Source: Pelomonas sp051857475 (GTDB taxonomy: Bacteria; Pseudomonadota; Gammaproteobacteria; Burkholderiales; Burkholderiaceae_C). From it: a DNA stretch of 64,000 bases. The stretch is taken from NCBI RefSeq assembly GCF_051857475.1, contig NZ_JBPZGZ010000007.1:62001-126000 (forward strand), in the 5' to 3' direction. A model generated the notes under the pieces. It was given only the letters and a program-made list of their open reading frames with translations. It was not told the DNA's origin and did no database searches. Within the stretch, counting starts at the first letter, position 1; every line of letters starts with the position of its first letter. Shown in pieces: positions 1-9,208 of the stretch. A program made the translations under genes and the position numbers.

Positions 1-77
1 GCGGTGGACAGGGTGTCGAGCACGGCGGCGAGGCCGGTATCGAAGACGCCGCCGAGGGCCAGGACGTCGATTTTCAT
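1..77 (-). CDS. partial CDS, possibly 2-hydroxyacid dehydrogenase N-terminus
   Basis: Only the first 25 codons are in the window; the gene runs leftward off the edge. The visible residues begin MKIDVLALGG and continue with a short helix-like stretch (FDTGLAAVLDTL). This resembles the N-terminal strand of D-2-hydroxyacid dehydrogenases of the GhrA/GhrB kind, but no catalytic or NAD-binding residue is present, so the assignment is a guess. It is divergent from the monooxygenase gene at 193. The 115 bases between them (78-192) hold no gene and presumably both promoters. Confidence 0.4.
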   Translation of the reverse strand, partial: MKIDVLALGGVFDTGLAAVLDTLST

Positions 78-192
78 GGTTGGCGCAAACGACATCAAAG
101 TTGTCGTTCGCGACGATAGCTGCAGAGGAGCAGCCTGCCTAGAGTGCGCAACGTCGATTCCACGACGTCAACCCCCACCACGGAGTTTCCTC

Positions 193-492
193 ATGATCAA
201 GCTTGCCCTGTTCGTCCGTCTCGAAGCCCTGCCCGGCAAGGCCGCCGAAGCCCAGGATTTCCTGCACACCGCCCTGGCCCTCGCCAACGACGAGGCGACC
301 ACGCCGATCTGGTTCGCGCTCAAGCTGTCGCCGACGACGTTTGGCGTCTTCGATGCCTTCCACGACGAGGACGGCCGCCAGCGCCATCTCAACGGCCCCA
401 TTGCCCAGGCGCTGATGAGCAAGGGCCAGGAGCTGTTCGTGTTCCCGCTGAACATCGAACCCATTGAAGTCCTGGGTTTGAAGAACGCCTGA
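193..492 (+). CDS. putative quinol monooxygenase, ABM family
   Basis: A 99-residue antibiotic-biosynthesis-monooxygenase (dimeric alpha-beta barrel) domain protein, the usual length for single-domain members. The N-terminal strand (LALFVRLEALPGK) is followed by a helix and by a SPTTFGVFDAFHDEDGRQRHL stretch matching the family's W/F-x-x-x-E/D-x-F pattern. The ATG at 193 is chosen because a GGAG lies 8 bases upstream; the frame stays open further left but without codon-like content. Members oxidise quinols or other small aromatics without a cofactor; the substrate here is unknown. Three bases separate it from the thioesterase gene, so the two are probably co-transcribed. Confidence 0.8.
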   Translation: MIKLALFVRLEALPGKAAEAQDFLHTALALANDEATTPIWFALKLSPTTFGVFDAFHDEDGRQRHLNGPIAQALMSKGQELFVFPLNIEPIEVLGLKNA

Positions 493-495
493 GCG

Positions 496-948
496 ATGTA
501 CAGCAAAGCCTTCATCGCCGGCTGGGGCGACATGGACAGCAACGCCCATATGCGCAACACCGCCTTCCTGGACCGGGCGGCGGATGTGCGCATGATGTTC
601 TTCGCCGACAGCAGCTTCGAGATGAAGGCGTTTGCCGAAAGGCGGCTGGGGCCGGTCATCGCCAAGGACGAGATCGCCTATTTCCGCGAGGTCGGGCTGC
701 TGCAGACCATCACGGTGACGCTGCAGCTGGCCGGCCTGGCGGCGGACGGCTCGCGCTTCCTGATGCGCAACGACATCCTCGGCGCGACCGGCAAGCTGTG
801 CGCGCGCATCGACAGCACCGGCGGCTGGCTGGACCTGGCGTCAAGAAGGCTGGTCGCGCCGCCGCCCGACCTGCTGGCGGCCCTGGCGACGCTGGCACGC
901 AGCGAGGATTTCGCCGAGCTGCCTTCCAGCCTACGCGGCGAGAACTAG
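496..948 (+). CDS. acyl-CoA thioesterase, 4HBT hotdog family
   Basis: A 150-residue hotdog-fold protein. The family's active-site signature near the N-terminus is clear: GDMDSNAHMRN at about residues 11-21 (D-x-D/N-x-x-x-H), followed by the long central helix (NTAFLDRAADVRMMFF). It is predicted to hydrolyse acyl-CoA or similar thioesters in the cytoplasm. The ATG lies 3 bases after the preceding stop, which points to translational coupling with the ABM monooxygenase. The two may act on the same aromatic or acyl substrate, but that is inference. Confidence 0.8.
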   Translation: MYSKAFIAGWGDMDSNAHMRNTAFLDRAADVRMMFFADSSFEMKAFAERRLGPVIAKDEIAYFREVGLLQTITVTLQLAGLAADGSRFLMRNDILGATGKLCARIDSTGGWLDLASRRLVAPPPDLLAALATLARSEDFAELPSSLRGEN

Positions 949-989
949 GGACGGCCCGCGGCGGGTGCGGTAGGGAAGGCGTCAGCGGA

Positions 990-2177
990 ATGATCCACAC
1001 TCCGCGCTTTCCACCCGCCCTGCCGGAGCCTCGCTTGACCGCGCAACCGCTGCTGATCGCGCTCGTCTCGGTGCAGTTCTTCGTGCACGCGCTGGTCTGG
1101 GCCATGACGGCCCGCATGGCGCGTCGCTGGCGCGCGGCCGAAGGGCATTTCACGCTGTTCTGGCTGCTGCTGGCCCTGGGGCTGATGCTGTTCGTGCCGC
1201 CGCTGGAAAGCGGCAGCGCACCGCGCAACCTGGCCGACCTGCTGATCCTGGCGGCGTCCATGTGCGAGCACCGCGGCCTGGCCCTGCACTGGGGCCGGCG
1301 GCTGCCGCTGCGGCCCTATGCCCTGGGTCTGGCCACCGCGGCCGGCGTCATCGCGGCCAGTTTCCTGATGGACAACGGCCATGGCCTGCGCGTGGCCGTC
1401 GTCTGCCTGGGCTGCGCCGCCATGATGCTGGCCAGCGTCAGCCTGATGTGGCGCCTGGGTCGCGCGGCCACGCCCATCTTCGCGCCGGTGGCGGCGGCCG
1501 GCTACAGCCTGCTGGGCGCGGCCCTGCTGGTGCGCGGCGTGCAGGCCCTGCTGGTGGGGTCGACGACCAAGATTTCCATCGACGCGCCGGGCCACGCCAA
1601 CATCCCGCTGGCCATCCTGGTGCTTTTTGTCGGCGGCCTCCTCAACCTGGTCCACATCCGCCTGGTGCTGGGCCGCGTGCTGCACCGGCTGGGGCAGCAG
1701 GCCAAGACCGATGAACTGACCGGCGCGCTGAACCGCCGCGGCCTGCTGCAGCGGCTGGAAGACGAGCACGCGAACGCATTGCAAGGCAAGTCCGGCTATG
1801 CGCTGATGATGGTGGACGTTGACCACTTCAAGGCCATCAACGACCAGCATGGCCACGCCCGGGGCGATCAGGTGCTGCAGGCCGTGTCGGCCAGCCTGCG
1901 CGCGGCCCTGCGCAGCGACGACCTCGTCGGCCGCTGGGGTGGCGAGGAGTTCTGCGTGCTGTTGCCGCGCACGCAGTTGCACGATGCCGAGCCGCTGGCC
2001 CAGCGCGTCGCCACGCGGGTGGCCGCGTCCAACGCGGGCGTGCGCGTGACGGTCAGCATCGGCGTGTCGGAGTTCGGTCCGGCCGACCAGGATCTGCAGG
2101 CCGTCATCCGCCGCGCCGACGACGCCCTCTACCGCGCCAAGGAAACCGGCCGCAACCGCGTCGTGCTGGCGGCTTAA
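990..2177 (+). CDS. membrane-bound diguanylate cyclase (GGDEF)
   Basis: 395 residues: roughly six hydrophobic segments in the first 215 residues, then a GGDEF domain. The catalytic motif is intact (GRWGGEEF), and an RxxD inhibitory site (RSDD) lies five residues before it, so product inhibition by c-di-GMP is expected. The substrate loop (VDHFKAINDQHGHARGD) is also canonical. It should convert two GTP to c-di-GMP at the inner membrane. The start is set at the ATG at 990, since the open frame upstream overlaps the thioesterase gene and is not protein-like. The stop overlaps the stop of the convergent tspO-like gene. Confidence 0.88.
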   Translation: MIHTPRFPPALPEPRLTAQPLLIALVSVQFFVHALVWAMTARMARRWRAAEGHFTLFWLLLALGLMLFVPPLESGSAPRNLADLLILAASMCEHRGLALHWGRRLPLRPYALGLATAAGVIAASFLMDNGHGLRVAVVCLGCAAMMLASVSLMWRLGRAATPIFAPVAAAGYSLLGAALLVRGVQALLVGSTTKISIDAPGHANIPLAILVLFVGGLLNLVHIRLVLGRVLHRLGQQAKTDELTGALNRRGLLQRLEDEHANALQGKSGYALMMVDVDHFKAINDQHGHARGDQVLQAVSASLRAALRSDDLVGRWGGEEFCVLLPRTQLHDAEPLAQRVATRVAASNAGVRVTVSIGVSEFGPADQDLQAVIRRADDALYRAKETGRNRVVLAA

Positions 2178-2677
2178 AGCAGGCCGGGATTGGCCCGCCA
2201 GACGGCCCAGGTCAGCGCACTCGCAAAACTCACCCAGGCCGCATAGGGCGCCAGCAGCCAGCCGGCCGCCGGGCGAATGCGCCAAAAGGCAACCGCCGTG
2301 ACGACCACCAGGCCCAGCAGCAGCAGCACGTCGACAAAGGCCAGGGCCCCGTCGTGCCAGCCGAAGAACAACCAGGACCACAGCGCATTGGCAGCCAGCT
2401 GGGCGACGAACAGCGCCAAGGCGGCACCACGCCCCCACGCGGCCGGGTCACGCCAGACCAGCCAGGCCGCCACCGCCATCAGCAGATAGAGCACCGACCA
2501 CACCGGCCCGAAGACGGCGGCCGGCGGTGCCCAGCCCGGCTTGACCAACTGCGCGTAAAAGGTGGGCGCCTCCATGGAAGCCACGGCGCCCAGGGCCGCT
2601 GCGACGAAGACGAGGCCCAGCCAGCCCAGCAGACCGACTGCCTGGGCGGGCGTGGAACGAGAGGACGACAACTGCAT
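2174..2677 (-). CDS. TspO/MBR family tryptophan-rich sensory protein
   Basis: 167 residues with five transmembrane helices and many Trp residues. The family signature is present: a K-PGWAPPAAVFGPVW stretch after helix 1 and a WSWLFFGWHD segment in helix 3/4. TspO proteins bind tetrapyrroles and modulate stress and porphyrin metabolism; the bacterial role varies. The ATG at 2677 is preceded by AGGAG at a good distance, which fixes the start. No tetrapyrrole gene is adjacent. The gene converges on the diguanylate cyclase and their stop codons overlap (TAA on both strands in 2174-2177). Confidence 0.88.
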   Translation of the reverse strand: MQLSSSRSTPAQAVGLLGWLGLVFVAAALGAVASMEAPTFYAQLVKPGWAPPAAVFGPVWSVLYLLMAVAAWLVWRDPAAWGRGAALALFVAQLAANALWSWLFFGWHDGALAFVDVLLLLGLVVVTAVAFWRIRPAAGWLLAPYAAWVSFASALTWAVWRANPGLL

Positions 2678-2868
2678 GGCGGACTCCTGAAATCCGGTCC
2701 GCCCACCATAGGGCGCCGCCCTCGGCATGCGCGCCGGTGCGAGCCTTCAGCGCGGGTAGGAAGCCACCTACGGCCGGCTCCAACAGCGTCCGACCATGGA
2801 CAGCAGCCCGCCTCACCAGAATGGCTCGACGAGATGGAGCGCCCGCTCCGTCGCCGACAGGAGGTTCC

Positions 2869-3042
2869 ATGTCATTCCTGCTCTATATCGTCGGCCTGGC
2901 CGTGCTGCTGGGCGGCCTCGCCTGGGCACTGATCACCGCCGGCCTGGCCGCCACCTATGTGGCCATCGCCTGCCTCATCGTCGCCGGCGTCGGCATCATG
3001 ATGGCCGTGTCGCGGACGCGCTCCAAGGATCCCCCGGCCTGA
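2869..3042 (+). CDS. 57-residue small membrane protein
   Basis: A 57-residue protein made of two hydrophobic helices (residues about 2-26 and 28-45) and a short basic tail ending RTRSKDPPA. A near-perfect AGGAGG sits 6 bases before the ATG, strong support for a real gene despite its size. I do not recognise a named family. It stands alone: tspO is divergent 190 bases upstream and the acetyltransferase is convergent downstream. The 191 bases from 2678 to 2868 hold no further gene. Confidence 0.7.
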   Translation: MSFLLYIVGLAVLLGGLAWALITAGLAATYVAIACLIVAGVGIMMAVSRTRSKDPPA

Positions 3043-3052
3043 ACTACCCGCT

Positions 3053-3089
3053 GGGGCGTGCATCGCCGCATGATCGCGGCGCGCACCCC
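3053..3089. terminator. hairpin between convergent genes
   Basis: A nested inverted repeat: inner stem CGCCGC (3064-3069) with GCGGCG (3076-3081), outer stem GGGG..TGC (3053-3061) with GCACCCC (3083-3089). It fills the gap between the 57-residue protein gene and the oppositely directed acetyltransferase, ending exactly at the latter's stop. There is no clear T-run, so rho-independent activity is uncertain. Confidence 0.45.
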
Positions 3090-3593
3090 TCAGCGTCGTT
3101 CGGTGCGGCGCCAGCAGCGCATCAACAGCGCGGCGCCGTCAGGCGTCACCACCTCGCCGACCGCCTGAAAGCCGGCCGCCGCGTAGCAGCGGATGGCGCG
3201 CGGGTTATTGGGTGAGGGGTCTGTCTGTACGACCGTGACGGCCGGATCGTCAAACAGCTGGTCGACAAAAGCCTGCACCATCGCCCGGCCCAGGCCCTGG
3301 TTCAGCTGGGCTTCATGGGCCAAGAACTGGTCGATGCCGCGCGCGCCGGGGTCGGTCTCGTCCTCCCACCAGCCCTCGCCCGAACCCAGCACGACATAGC
3401 ACTGCACGAAACCGATGGCCTCGCCGTCGCTGCGCGCGATGAAGGCCCGCGTCGTGCCGCCGGACAGGAAGTCCTCGCGCAATTCGTCGACCGAATCGGC
3501 CGGCCCCCACCATTCAGCGATGTGGGGACGGGTGAGCCACTCGTGCAGCAGGGGCAGGTCGGCTTCGGTCAGCGTTGTGAATGCGATGGGCAT
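3090..3593 (-). CDS. AAC(6')-Ib-like aminoglycoside N-acetyltransferase (GNAT)
   Basis: A 167-residue GNAT enzyme that closely follows AAC(6')-I aminoglycoside 6'-N-acetyltransferases from memory. Shared blocks are LTEADLPLLHEWL (8-20), EWWG (27-30), GSGEGWWEDETDPG (70-83), RGIDQ (85-89), QTDPSP (123-128), RAIRCY (132-137) and TPDG (150-153). The acetyl-CoA loop is LNQGLGRA. It would transfer acetyl from acetyl-CoA to the 6'-amino group of an aminoglycoside; a different amine substrate is possible. The start at 3593 begins just before the conserved fold. No integron or cassette features are nearby, so it is probably a resident chromosomal gene. Confidence 0.75.
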   Translation of the reverse strand: MPIAFTTLTEADLPLLHEWLTRPHIAEWWGPADSVDELREDFLSGGTTRAFIARSDGEAIGFVQCYVVLGSGEGWWEDETDPGARGIDQFLAHEAQLNQGLGRAMVQAFVDQLFDDPAVTVVQTDPSPNNPRAIRCYAAAGFQAVGEVVTPDGAALLMRCWRRTERR

Positions 3594-3694
3594 CCCGCTT
3601 TGTACCTGCCGTTCGCGCAGCGCCGCCGCCATTCGCCCGGCCCGGCCCACCATTCGCCCGCCCCCGCCACCGCGGCGCGACGGCTCGCCGCAGC

Positions 3695-4390
3695 ATGGCG
3701 GCCATGAACCTCCGACGCACCCTCCGCGACAACCGCGGCTTCATCCTCTTCCTGCTCAGCTTCGCGCTGTTCCGCACCGCGGTGGCCGACTGGAATCCCA
3801 TCCCATCGGGCTCGATGCGGCCGACGCTGCTGGAAGGCGATGTCGTTGTCGTCAACCGGCTGGCCTATGACCTCAAGCTGCCGCTGACCGACGTCGTGCT
3901 GCTGCCGCTGGCCGAACCGCAGCGCGGCGACGTCGTCACGCTGAGCTCGCCGGCGGGCGGCACCCGCCTCATCAAGCGCATCGTCGGCCTGCCGGGCGAC
4001 CGCATCGCCATGCGCGACGACGTGCTCATCCTGAACGGCCAGCCGCTGGCCTATACCGAGCGCCGCACCCAGGGCGAGACGGTGACGCCGGGCTGGGTCG
4101 TCAACGCCGTGCGCGCCACCGAGCACCTGGGCGGCCGCGATCACACCGTGCAGCTGCTGCCGACGCTGCGCGCGCGGCGCGACTTCGCCGAGATCACCGT
4201 GCCGGCGGGCCAGTACTTCCTGCTCGGCGACAACCGCGACAACAGCGAGGACTCGCGCTTCATCGGCACCGTGCCGCGCGAGAAGCTCATCGGCCGCGCC
4301 CACCATGTGCTGGTCTCGGCCGACTGGCTGGGCGAAGAGGGCTGGCGCATGGCACCGCGCCTGGATCGCTGGGTGTCGGCCATCCGCTGA
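3695..4390 (+). CDS. lepB: signal peptidase I
   Basis: 231 residues, inner-membrane serine protease that cleaves signal peptides of exported proteins. One N-terminal anchor helix (about 15-30) is followed by box B PSGSMRPTL with nucleophile Ser40, box D RLIKRIVGLPGD with general base Lys94, and box E GDNRDNSEDSR. It is shorter than E. coli LepB, with a single membrane anchor. A second ATG at 3704 is an equally possible start, and no clear ribosome site separates them. It is divergent from the acetyltransferase and not in the usual lepA-lepB-rnc neighbourhood, so it may be a second copy. Confidence 0.9.
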   Translation: MAAMNLRRTLRDNRGFILFLLSFALFRTAVADWNPIPSGSMRPTLLEGDVVVVNRLAYDLKLPLTDVVLLPLAEPQRGDVVTLSSPAGGTRLIKRIVGLPGDRIAMRDDVLILNGQPLAYTERRTQGETVTPGWVVNAVRATEHLGGRDHTVQLLPTLRARRDFAEITVPAGQYFLLGDNRDNSEDSRFIGTVPREKLIGRAHHVLVSADWLGEEGWRMAPRLDRWVSAIR

Positions 4391-4513
4391 GGGCCGTGGA
4401 ATGTGAGCCAGGTCACATCCTGGCGGGCCGTTACGAATTTCGGCGCCGCCCGCGCCGCAGAAGCGGTGTTTTTAGGCAGCGGGTTGGCGGGTGACCGGCC
4501 TATCTTCACGGCC

Positions 4514-4846
4514 ATGTCACGCCGCCATCGCCGTCCCCTCCCCCTGCCCAGCTTCGGCCCGCGCCGCATCGACCTGGCCGATGGGTCGACGCGCCTGGTC
4601 ATTGCGGAGCGCTGGACGCCCGAAGACTGGCCGGTGCAGGCCGAACTGCAGCTGCTGGAGCGCTTTTCGGCGTTGATGGCTGCCCAGGGCTGGCCGGCCC
4701 ACGTGTCCCGCCTGGCGTATGACCGCATCTACGCGGGCGAACGCTTCGGCTTTGCCAAGCGCGTCGGCCGCGGCGAACTGCCGGGCCTGGCCCGCGAGCT
4801 GATCGCCTGCTGGCGTGCCAGCCGCGTTCAACCCGTCGAAGGCTGA
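4514..4846 (+). CDS. hypothetical protein, 110 residues
   Basis: I do not recognise a family. The protein begins with a basic stretch (SRRHRRPLPLPSFGPRRI), then a compact segment with many aromatic and charged residues (ERWTPEDWPVQAELQLLERF, then RIYAGERFGFAKRVG), which looks like a folded cytoplasmic domain. There is no signal peptide or membrane segment. The ATG at 4514 is chosen over a GTG at 4403 because the upstream residues are not conserved-looking. It converges on the ABC permease gene with 3 bases between the stops. Confidence 0.55.
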   Translation: MSRRHRRPLPLPSFGPRRIDLADGSTRLVIAERWTPEDWPVQAELQLLERFSALMAAQGWPAHVSRLAYDRIYAGERFGFAKRVGRGELPGLARELIACWRASRVQPVEG

Positions 4847-4849
4847 GCC

Positions 4850-5995
4850 TCACTCCTCCCAGCGAAACCGCCAGATCGCCAGCAAGCCAAAGGCGATGCT
4901 GAAGCCCAGCATCACCGCGCTCGGCAGCAGGGCCTCCGAGAAGGGTTGACCCCGCCACGTCATCGCATCCAGCGCATCCACGGCCCAGCGCGTCGGTACG
5001 GCCAGGGACGCGGTCTGCAGCCACTCCGGGAAGATGAAGGCCGGCACCCAGGCGCCGCCCAGCATGACCATCAGCAGGGTCGCCAGGATGGCCAGGCCAC
5101 GGGTAGCCTCGGGCGTGCGTCCCAGGGCGGCAATGAGCAGGCCGAAGTTGGCCGTCAGCAGTGCGAAGCAGACCAGCACCAGCACGAAGCCGGCCGGGCT
5201 GCCGAGCACGCGCACACCGAAGCCGGCGATGGCGACGACATAGAGCACGGCGAAGACGATCAGCGAGATCAAGGCGCTGGCGACGATGCGGCTGCCCAGC
5301 AGCTGAGCGCGTGACAGCGGTGCCGCGCGCAGGCGCTTCCACAGGCCCAGGCGGCGCATCATCAGCAGGCCCAGGGCCATGTCGACGCCGGCCATCAGGA
5401 TGAATTGCACGCCCATGCCGGCAAAGGAATGGGCATAGCTGTTGTAGGCCACGGGGGCGGCGTTGGCACTGGACTGCACGGCCTCGATGTCGCGCGTGGT
5501 GTAGGGCAGTGACAACCCGGTGGCCGCGCCACCGGGGCTGAAGCCGCGGCCGATCTCCTGCATCATGGTCTGCGCCAGCAGGCCGCGCACGATGGGCACG
5601 GCGCTGGACTGCGAGGGGTCGAAATGCAGGGCGACCTCGGGCTTGCTGCCAGCACCGAGCAGCGCGCGGCCGGCCTGCTCGCCCAGGCCCGCAGGCAGGA
5701 TGGCAACAGCGCGCAGCTTGCCGGCGCGCACCTGGGTCAGCAGCTCGGCTTCATCACCGACCGTGGTCTTCAGCGAGGTCTCCGCCTGCAGGGCCGCCAC
5801 GACATGCTGCGACAGGGGGCTGTGATCCTGGTCGACGATGCCGACGGGAATGCCGGCCATCTTGCTGCTGGAGCCGAACAGGCTGCCGAAGAAGGCGGCA
5901 ATGAGGATGGGCGCGACGATGCTCATCAGCACGGCGCGACGGTTGGAGAAGTGCAGCTTGATCTCCGCACGGACAAGGGCGAGCAAGGCTTGCAT
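4850..5995 (-). CDS. ABC-2 type transporter permease
   Basis: 381 residues: one N-terminal transmembrane helix (about 20-40), a large extracytoplasmic domain (about 45-175), then five membrane helices in the C-terminal half. This is the ABC2_membrane_3 layout of YbhS/YbhR- and YhgE-like drug or lipid exporters. It forms the membrane half of the exporter with the ATPase encoded directly upstream, whose stop is 3 bases before this ATG. The substrate cannot be read from sequence; hydrophobic drugs are typical for the family. Confidence 0.88.
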   Translation of the reverse strand: MQALLALVRAEIKLHFSNRRAVLMSIVAPILIAAFFGSLFGSSSKMAGIPVGIVDQDHSPLSQHVVAALQAETSLKTTVGDEAELLTQVRAGKLRAVAILPAGLGEQAGRALLGAGSKPEVALHFDPSQSSAVPIVRGLLAQTMMQEIGRGFSPGGAATGLSLPYTTRDIEAVQSSANAAPVAYNSYAHSFAGMGVQFILMAGVDMALGLLMMRRLGLWKRLRAAPLSRAQLLGSRIVASALISLIVFAVLYVVAIAGFGVRVLGSPAGFVLVLVCFALLTANFGLLIAALGRTPEATRGLAILATLLMVMLGGAWVPAFIFPEWLQTASLAVPTRWAVDALDAMTWRGQPFSEALLPSAVMLGFSIAFGLLAIWRFRWEE

Positions 5996-5998
5996 GGT

Positions 5999-6928
<930 letters not shown>

Positions 6929-6970
6929 GCCCCATCTCCTGGATCGAGTTGGAGCGCATGCTAGGCCGCT

Positions 6971-6990
6971 CGCCTCGGGGCAACGAGGCG
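6971..6990. terminator. short hairpin between chemoreceptor and ABC operon
   Basis: A perfect 7-bp stem, CGCCTCG (6971-6977) with CGAGGCG (6984-6990), and a 6-base loop. It lies between the chemoreceptor stop at 7062 and the ATPase start at 6928, both on the minus strand. It could end the chemoreceptor transcript. No T-run is seen. Confidence 0.35.
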
Positions 6991-7061
6991 GTTGCGACGA
7001 ACGGCGAGCGCACCGCGCCGATCGACGGCAGGCGGCGTGAATGGCGAGCGAAGCGCGGCGG

Positions 7062-8144
7062 TCAGCGCGTGCGGAAGCGTCCCACCAGCTCGTTGAGGCG
7101 GCCGGCCTGGGACTTCAGGCTCTCCGCGGCCGCGGCGCCCTGCTCCACCAAGGCGGCGTTCTGCTGCATGGACTGGTCCAGCCGGTCCACGGAGTCGGCG
7201 ATCTCGCGCAGGCCGGCGCTCTGGGTGCGTGCCAGTTCGGTCGCGTCCTTGATCAGCGAAGCCACGCGCTCCACGCTGGCGACGACGTCCTGCATCTGCG
7301 TGCCGGCATCGTTGACGAGGCGGGAGCCGGCATCCACCTGCTCGACGCTGGCGCCGATCAGGGTCTTGATCTCCTTGGCCGCGCCGGCCGAGCGCTGGGC
7401 CAGCGAACGCACCTCGGCGGCCACGACGGCGAAGCCGCGGCCCTGCTCGCCGGCGCGCGCAGCCTCCACGGCGGCATTCAGCGCCAGGATGTTGGTCTGG
7501 AAGGCGATGCCGTCGATGACGCCGATGATGTCGGCGATCTTGCGGCTGCTCTGGCTGACGCCGTTCATGGCCGTGACGGCGTTCAGCACCACCTCGCCGC
7601 TCTGGCGCGCCTGGCTGGCCGTCGTCTGCGCCAGGCCGCTGGCCTCGCCCATGGCCTCGCTGCTGTGGCGAGCGGCATCGGTCATCTGGCGCATGGAGCT
7701 GGCGGCCTGCTGCAGGTCGGCACTGCCCTGCTCGGTGCGCTGGGACAGGTCCAGGTTGCCGGCGGCGATCTCGGTGGCCGCCGTGTTGACCTGCTCGGCC
7801 CCGTCGCGCAGCGTGCTCATCATGTTGCGCAGCGTGTCCTGCAGACGCATCAGCATGGACATGCCGGCGCGGGCGCTGGAGTTGCCGCGCAGCACGATGT
7901 CCTCGCGCAGGTCGCCCTCGCTCATGCGCGAGGCGCCGCCCATCAGGTCGCGCAGGAAGTCGCCGACGCTCTTGGCGCCGTCCAGGTAGACGAAGGCGAT
8001 GGCGCCACCCAGTACCAGGCTGCCGCCGATCAGCCAGCCCGCGGGCATGCCGTAGATGACGCCCAGGATGACGTGGAGTTGAAGCGCAATGGACAGGCCC
8101 AGATAAAGGGCCAGGCGCTGGGCGATGGACAGGTTGGCAAACAT
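7062..8144 (-). CDS. methyl-accepting chemotaxis protein without periplasmic domain
   Basis: 360 residues. Two membrane segments at the N-terminus (about 10-30 and 33-53) are separated by only a few residues (YGMPAG), so there is no periplasmic ligand-binding domain. The following region is HAMP-like, and the long coiled-coil signalling domain holds the receptor hairpin tip (IDGIAFQTNILALNAAVEAA) that contacts CheA/CheW. No Aer-like PAS domain or C-terminal NWETF pentapeptide is present. It may sense membrane state or interact with another sensor. The start at 8144 has GGAG upstream. It is divergent from an AraC-type regulator. Confidence 0.88.
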   Translation of the reverse strand: MFANLSIAQRLALYLGLSIALQLHVILGVIYGMPAGWLIGGSLVLGGAIAFVYLDGAKSVGDFLRDLMGGASRMSEGDLREDIVLRGNSSARAGMSMLMRLQDTLRNMMSTLRDGAEQVNTAATEIAAGNLDLSQRTEQGSADLQQAASSMRQMTDAARHSSEAMGEASGLAQTTASQARQSGEVVLNAVTAMNGVSQSSRKIADIIGVIDGIAFQTNILALNAAVEAARAGEQGRGFAVVAAEVRSLAQRSAGAAKEIKTLIGASVEQVDAGSRLVNDAGTQMQDVVASVERVASLIKDATELARTQSAGLREIADSVDRLDQSMQQNAALVEQGAAAAESLKSQAGRLNELVGRFRTR

Positions 8145-8278
8145 CGACAGGGCTCCAGTGGGGGTAGCCCCATCTTCGGTAACGCTCTCAACCGGCGACA
8201 GTCCAGGCAAACCCGCACATGAATCGGGGGACGGCCCTGGATTGCCGGCGCCACGCCCGGGGCGATAGCGTGTCGACC

Positions 8279-9208
8279 ATGCCACCCCTGCCCCAGGCCC
8301 TGCCGCCCGACGACGATCTGCAGCACTGGTGTCGCGCCAGCGGCATCCCCGGGCGGCCGCAGCTGTGCCTGGGTCCGCTGCCGGGCTCGGACGCGGGCGT
8401 GGTGCGCTGGTCGGCCCGCGGGCCGGACATGGCGCTCAAGAGCGTGCAACCCCACCCCGGCCGCTACCGCATCGCCGTGATGCTGGAACCGATGGAATCG
8501 CAGATCTGGGTGGCAGGCCGGGCGGTCTGGGGCGGGCTGATCGCCGCCAACCGCTTTCGCATCTGCCCGCCCGGCGCGCGCCAGGACTGGCGGCGCCTGT
8601 CCGGCTGCGACATCGTCAACATCTTCATCCCCGAAGCCACCGTCGAGGCGCTGTCGACCGAGCATGGCGGCGTGCCGCTCGCGCTGGCCGGCACCGGCTT
8701 CGCCACGGACCGCTTCGTCACCGAACTGGCCTGGAAGCTGGCCGAGGCGGAACGACTGGCCGGCCCGCTGGCGGCGCGCTTCTGCGATGGCGTGGTGCAG
8801 ACCCTGCTGGCCTATCTGCTGGAGCAGCACAGCCGCCCGGTCGATGCCCCGGCGGGCCACGGCGCGCTGGGCCATGCGCGGCTGGTGCGGCTCAAGGCCT
8901 TCATCGACGAGAACCTGCACGGTCCCATCGCCAACGCCGAGCTGGCGTCCCTGTGCTGCATGAGCGAGTCGCACTTCGCGCGCGAGTTCCAGCGCAGCGT
9001 CGGCGTCTCCCCGCACCGCTTCGTCACCCAGCAGCGGCTGGCACGCGCCCAGATCCTGCTGCGCGAGTGCCGCGAACCGGTGGCTGCCATCGCGGCAGCC
9101 ACCGGCTTTCGCAGCGCCAGCCATCTGTCGCGCGTGTTCGCCCAGCACCTCGGGCAGCCGCCCGGGGCTTGGCGGGCGGCTCAGCAGGACTACTTGGGGA
9201 AGGTATAG
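8279..9208 (+). CDS. AraC family transcriptional regulator
   Basis: 309 residues. The C-terminal 100 residues carry the double helix-turn-helix of AraC/XylS proteins (ANAELASLCCMSESHFAREF, then PVAAIAAATGFRSASHLSRVF). The N-terminal part is an effector/dimerisation domain I cannot assign. The gene faces a secreted M64 peptidase and overlaps its 3' end by 19 bases, but convergent overlap does not imply control. The nearest divergent gene is the chemoreceptor at 8144, 134 bases away, and is a possible target. Confidence 0.85.
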   Translation: MPPLPQALPPDDDLQHWCRASGIPGRPQLCLGPLPGSDAGVVRWSARGPDMALKSVQPHPGRYRIAVMLEPMESQIWVAGRAVWGGLIAANRFRICPPGARQDWRRLSGCDIVNIFIPEATVEALSTEHGGVPLALAGTGFATDRFVTELAWKLAEAERLAGPLAARFCDGVVQTLLAYLLEQHSRPVDAPAGHGALGHARLVRLKAFIDENLHGPIANAELASLCCMSESHFAREFQRSVGVSPHRFVTQQRLARAQILLRECREPVAAIAAATGFRSASHLSRVFAQHLGQPPGAWRAAQQDYLGKV

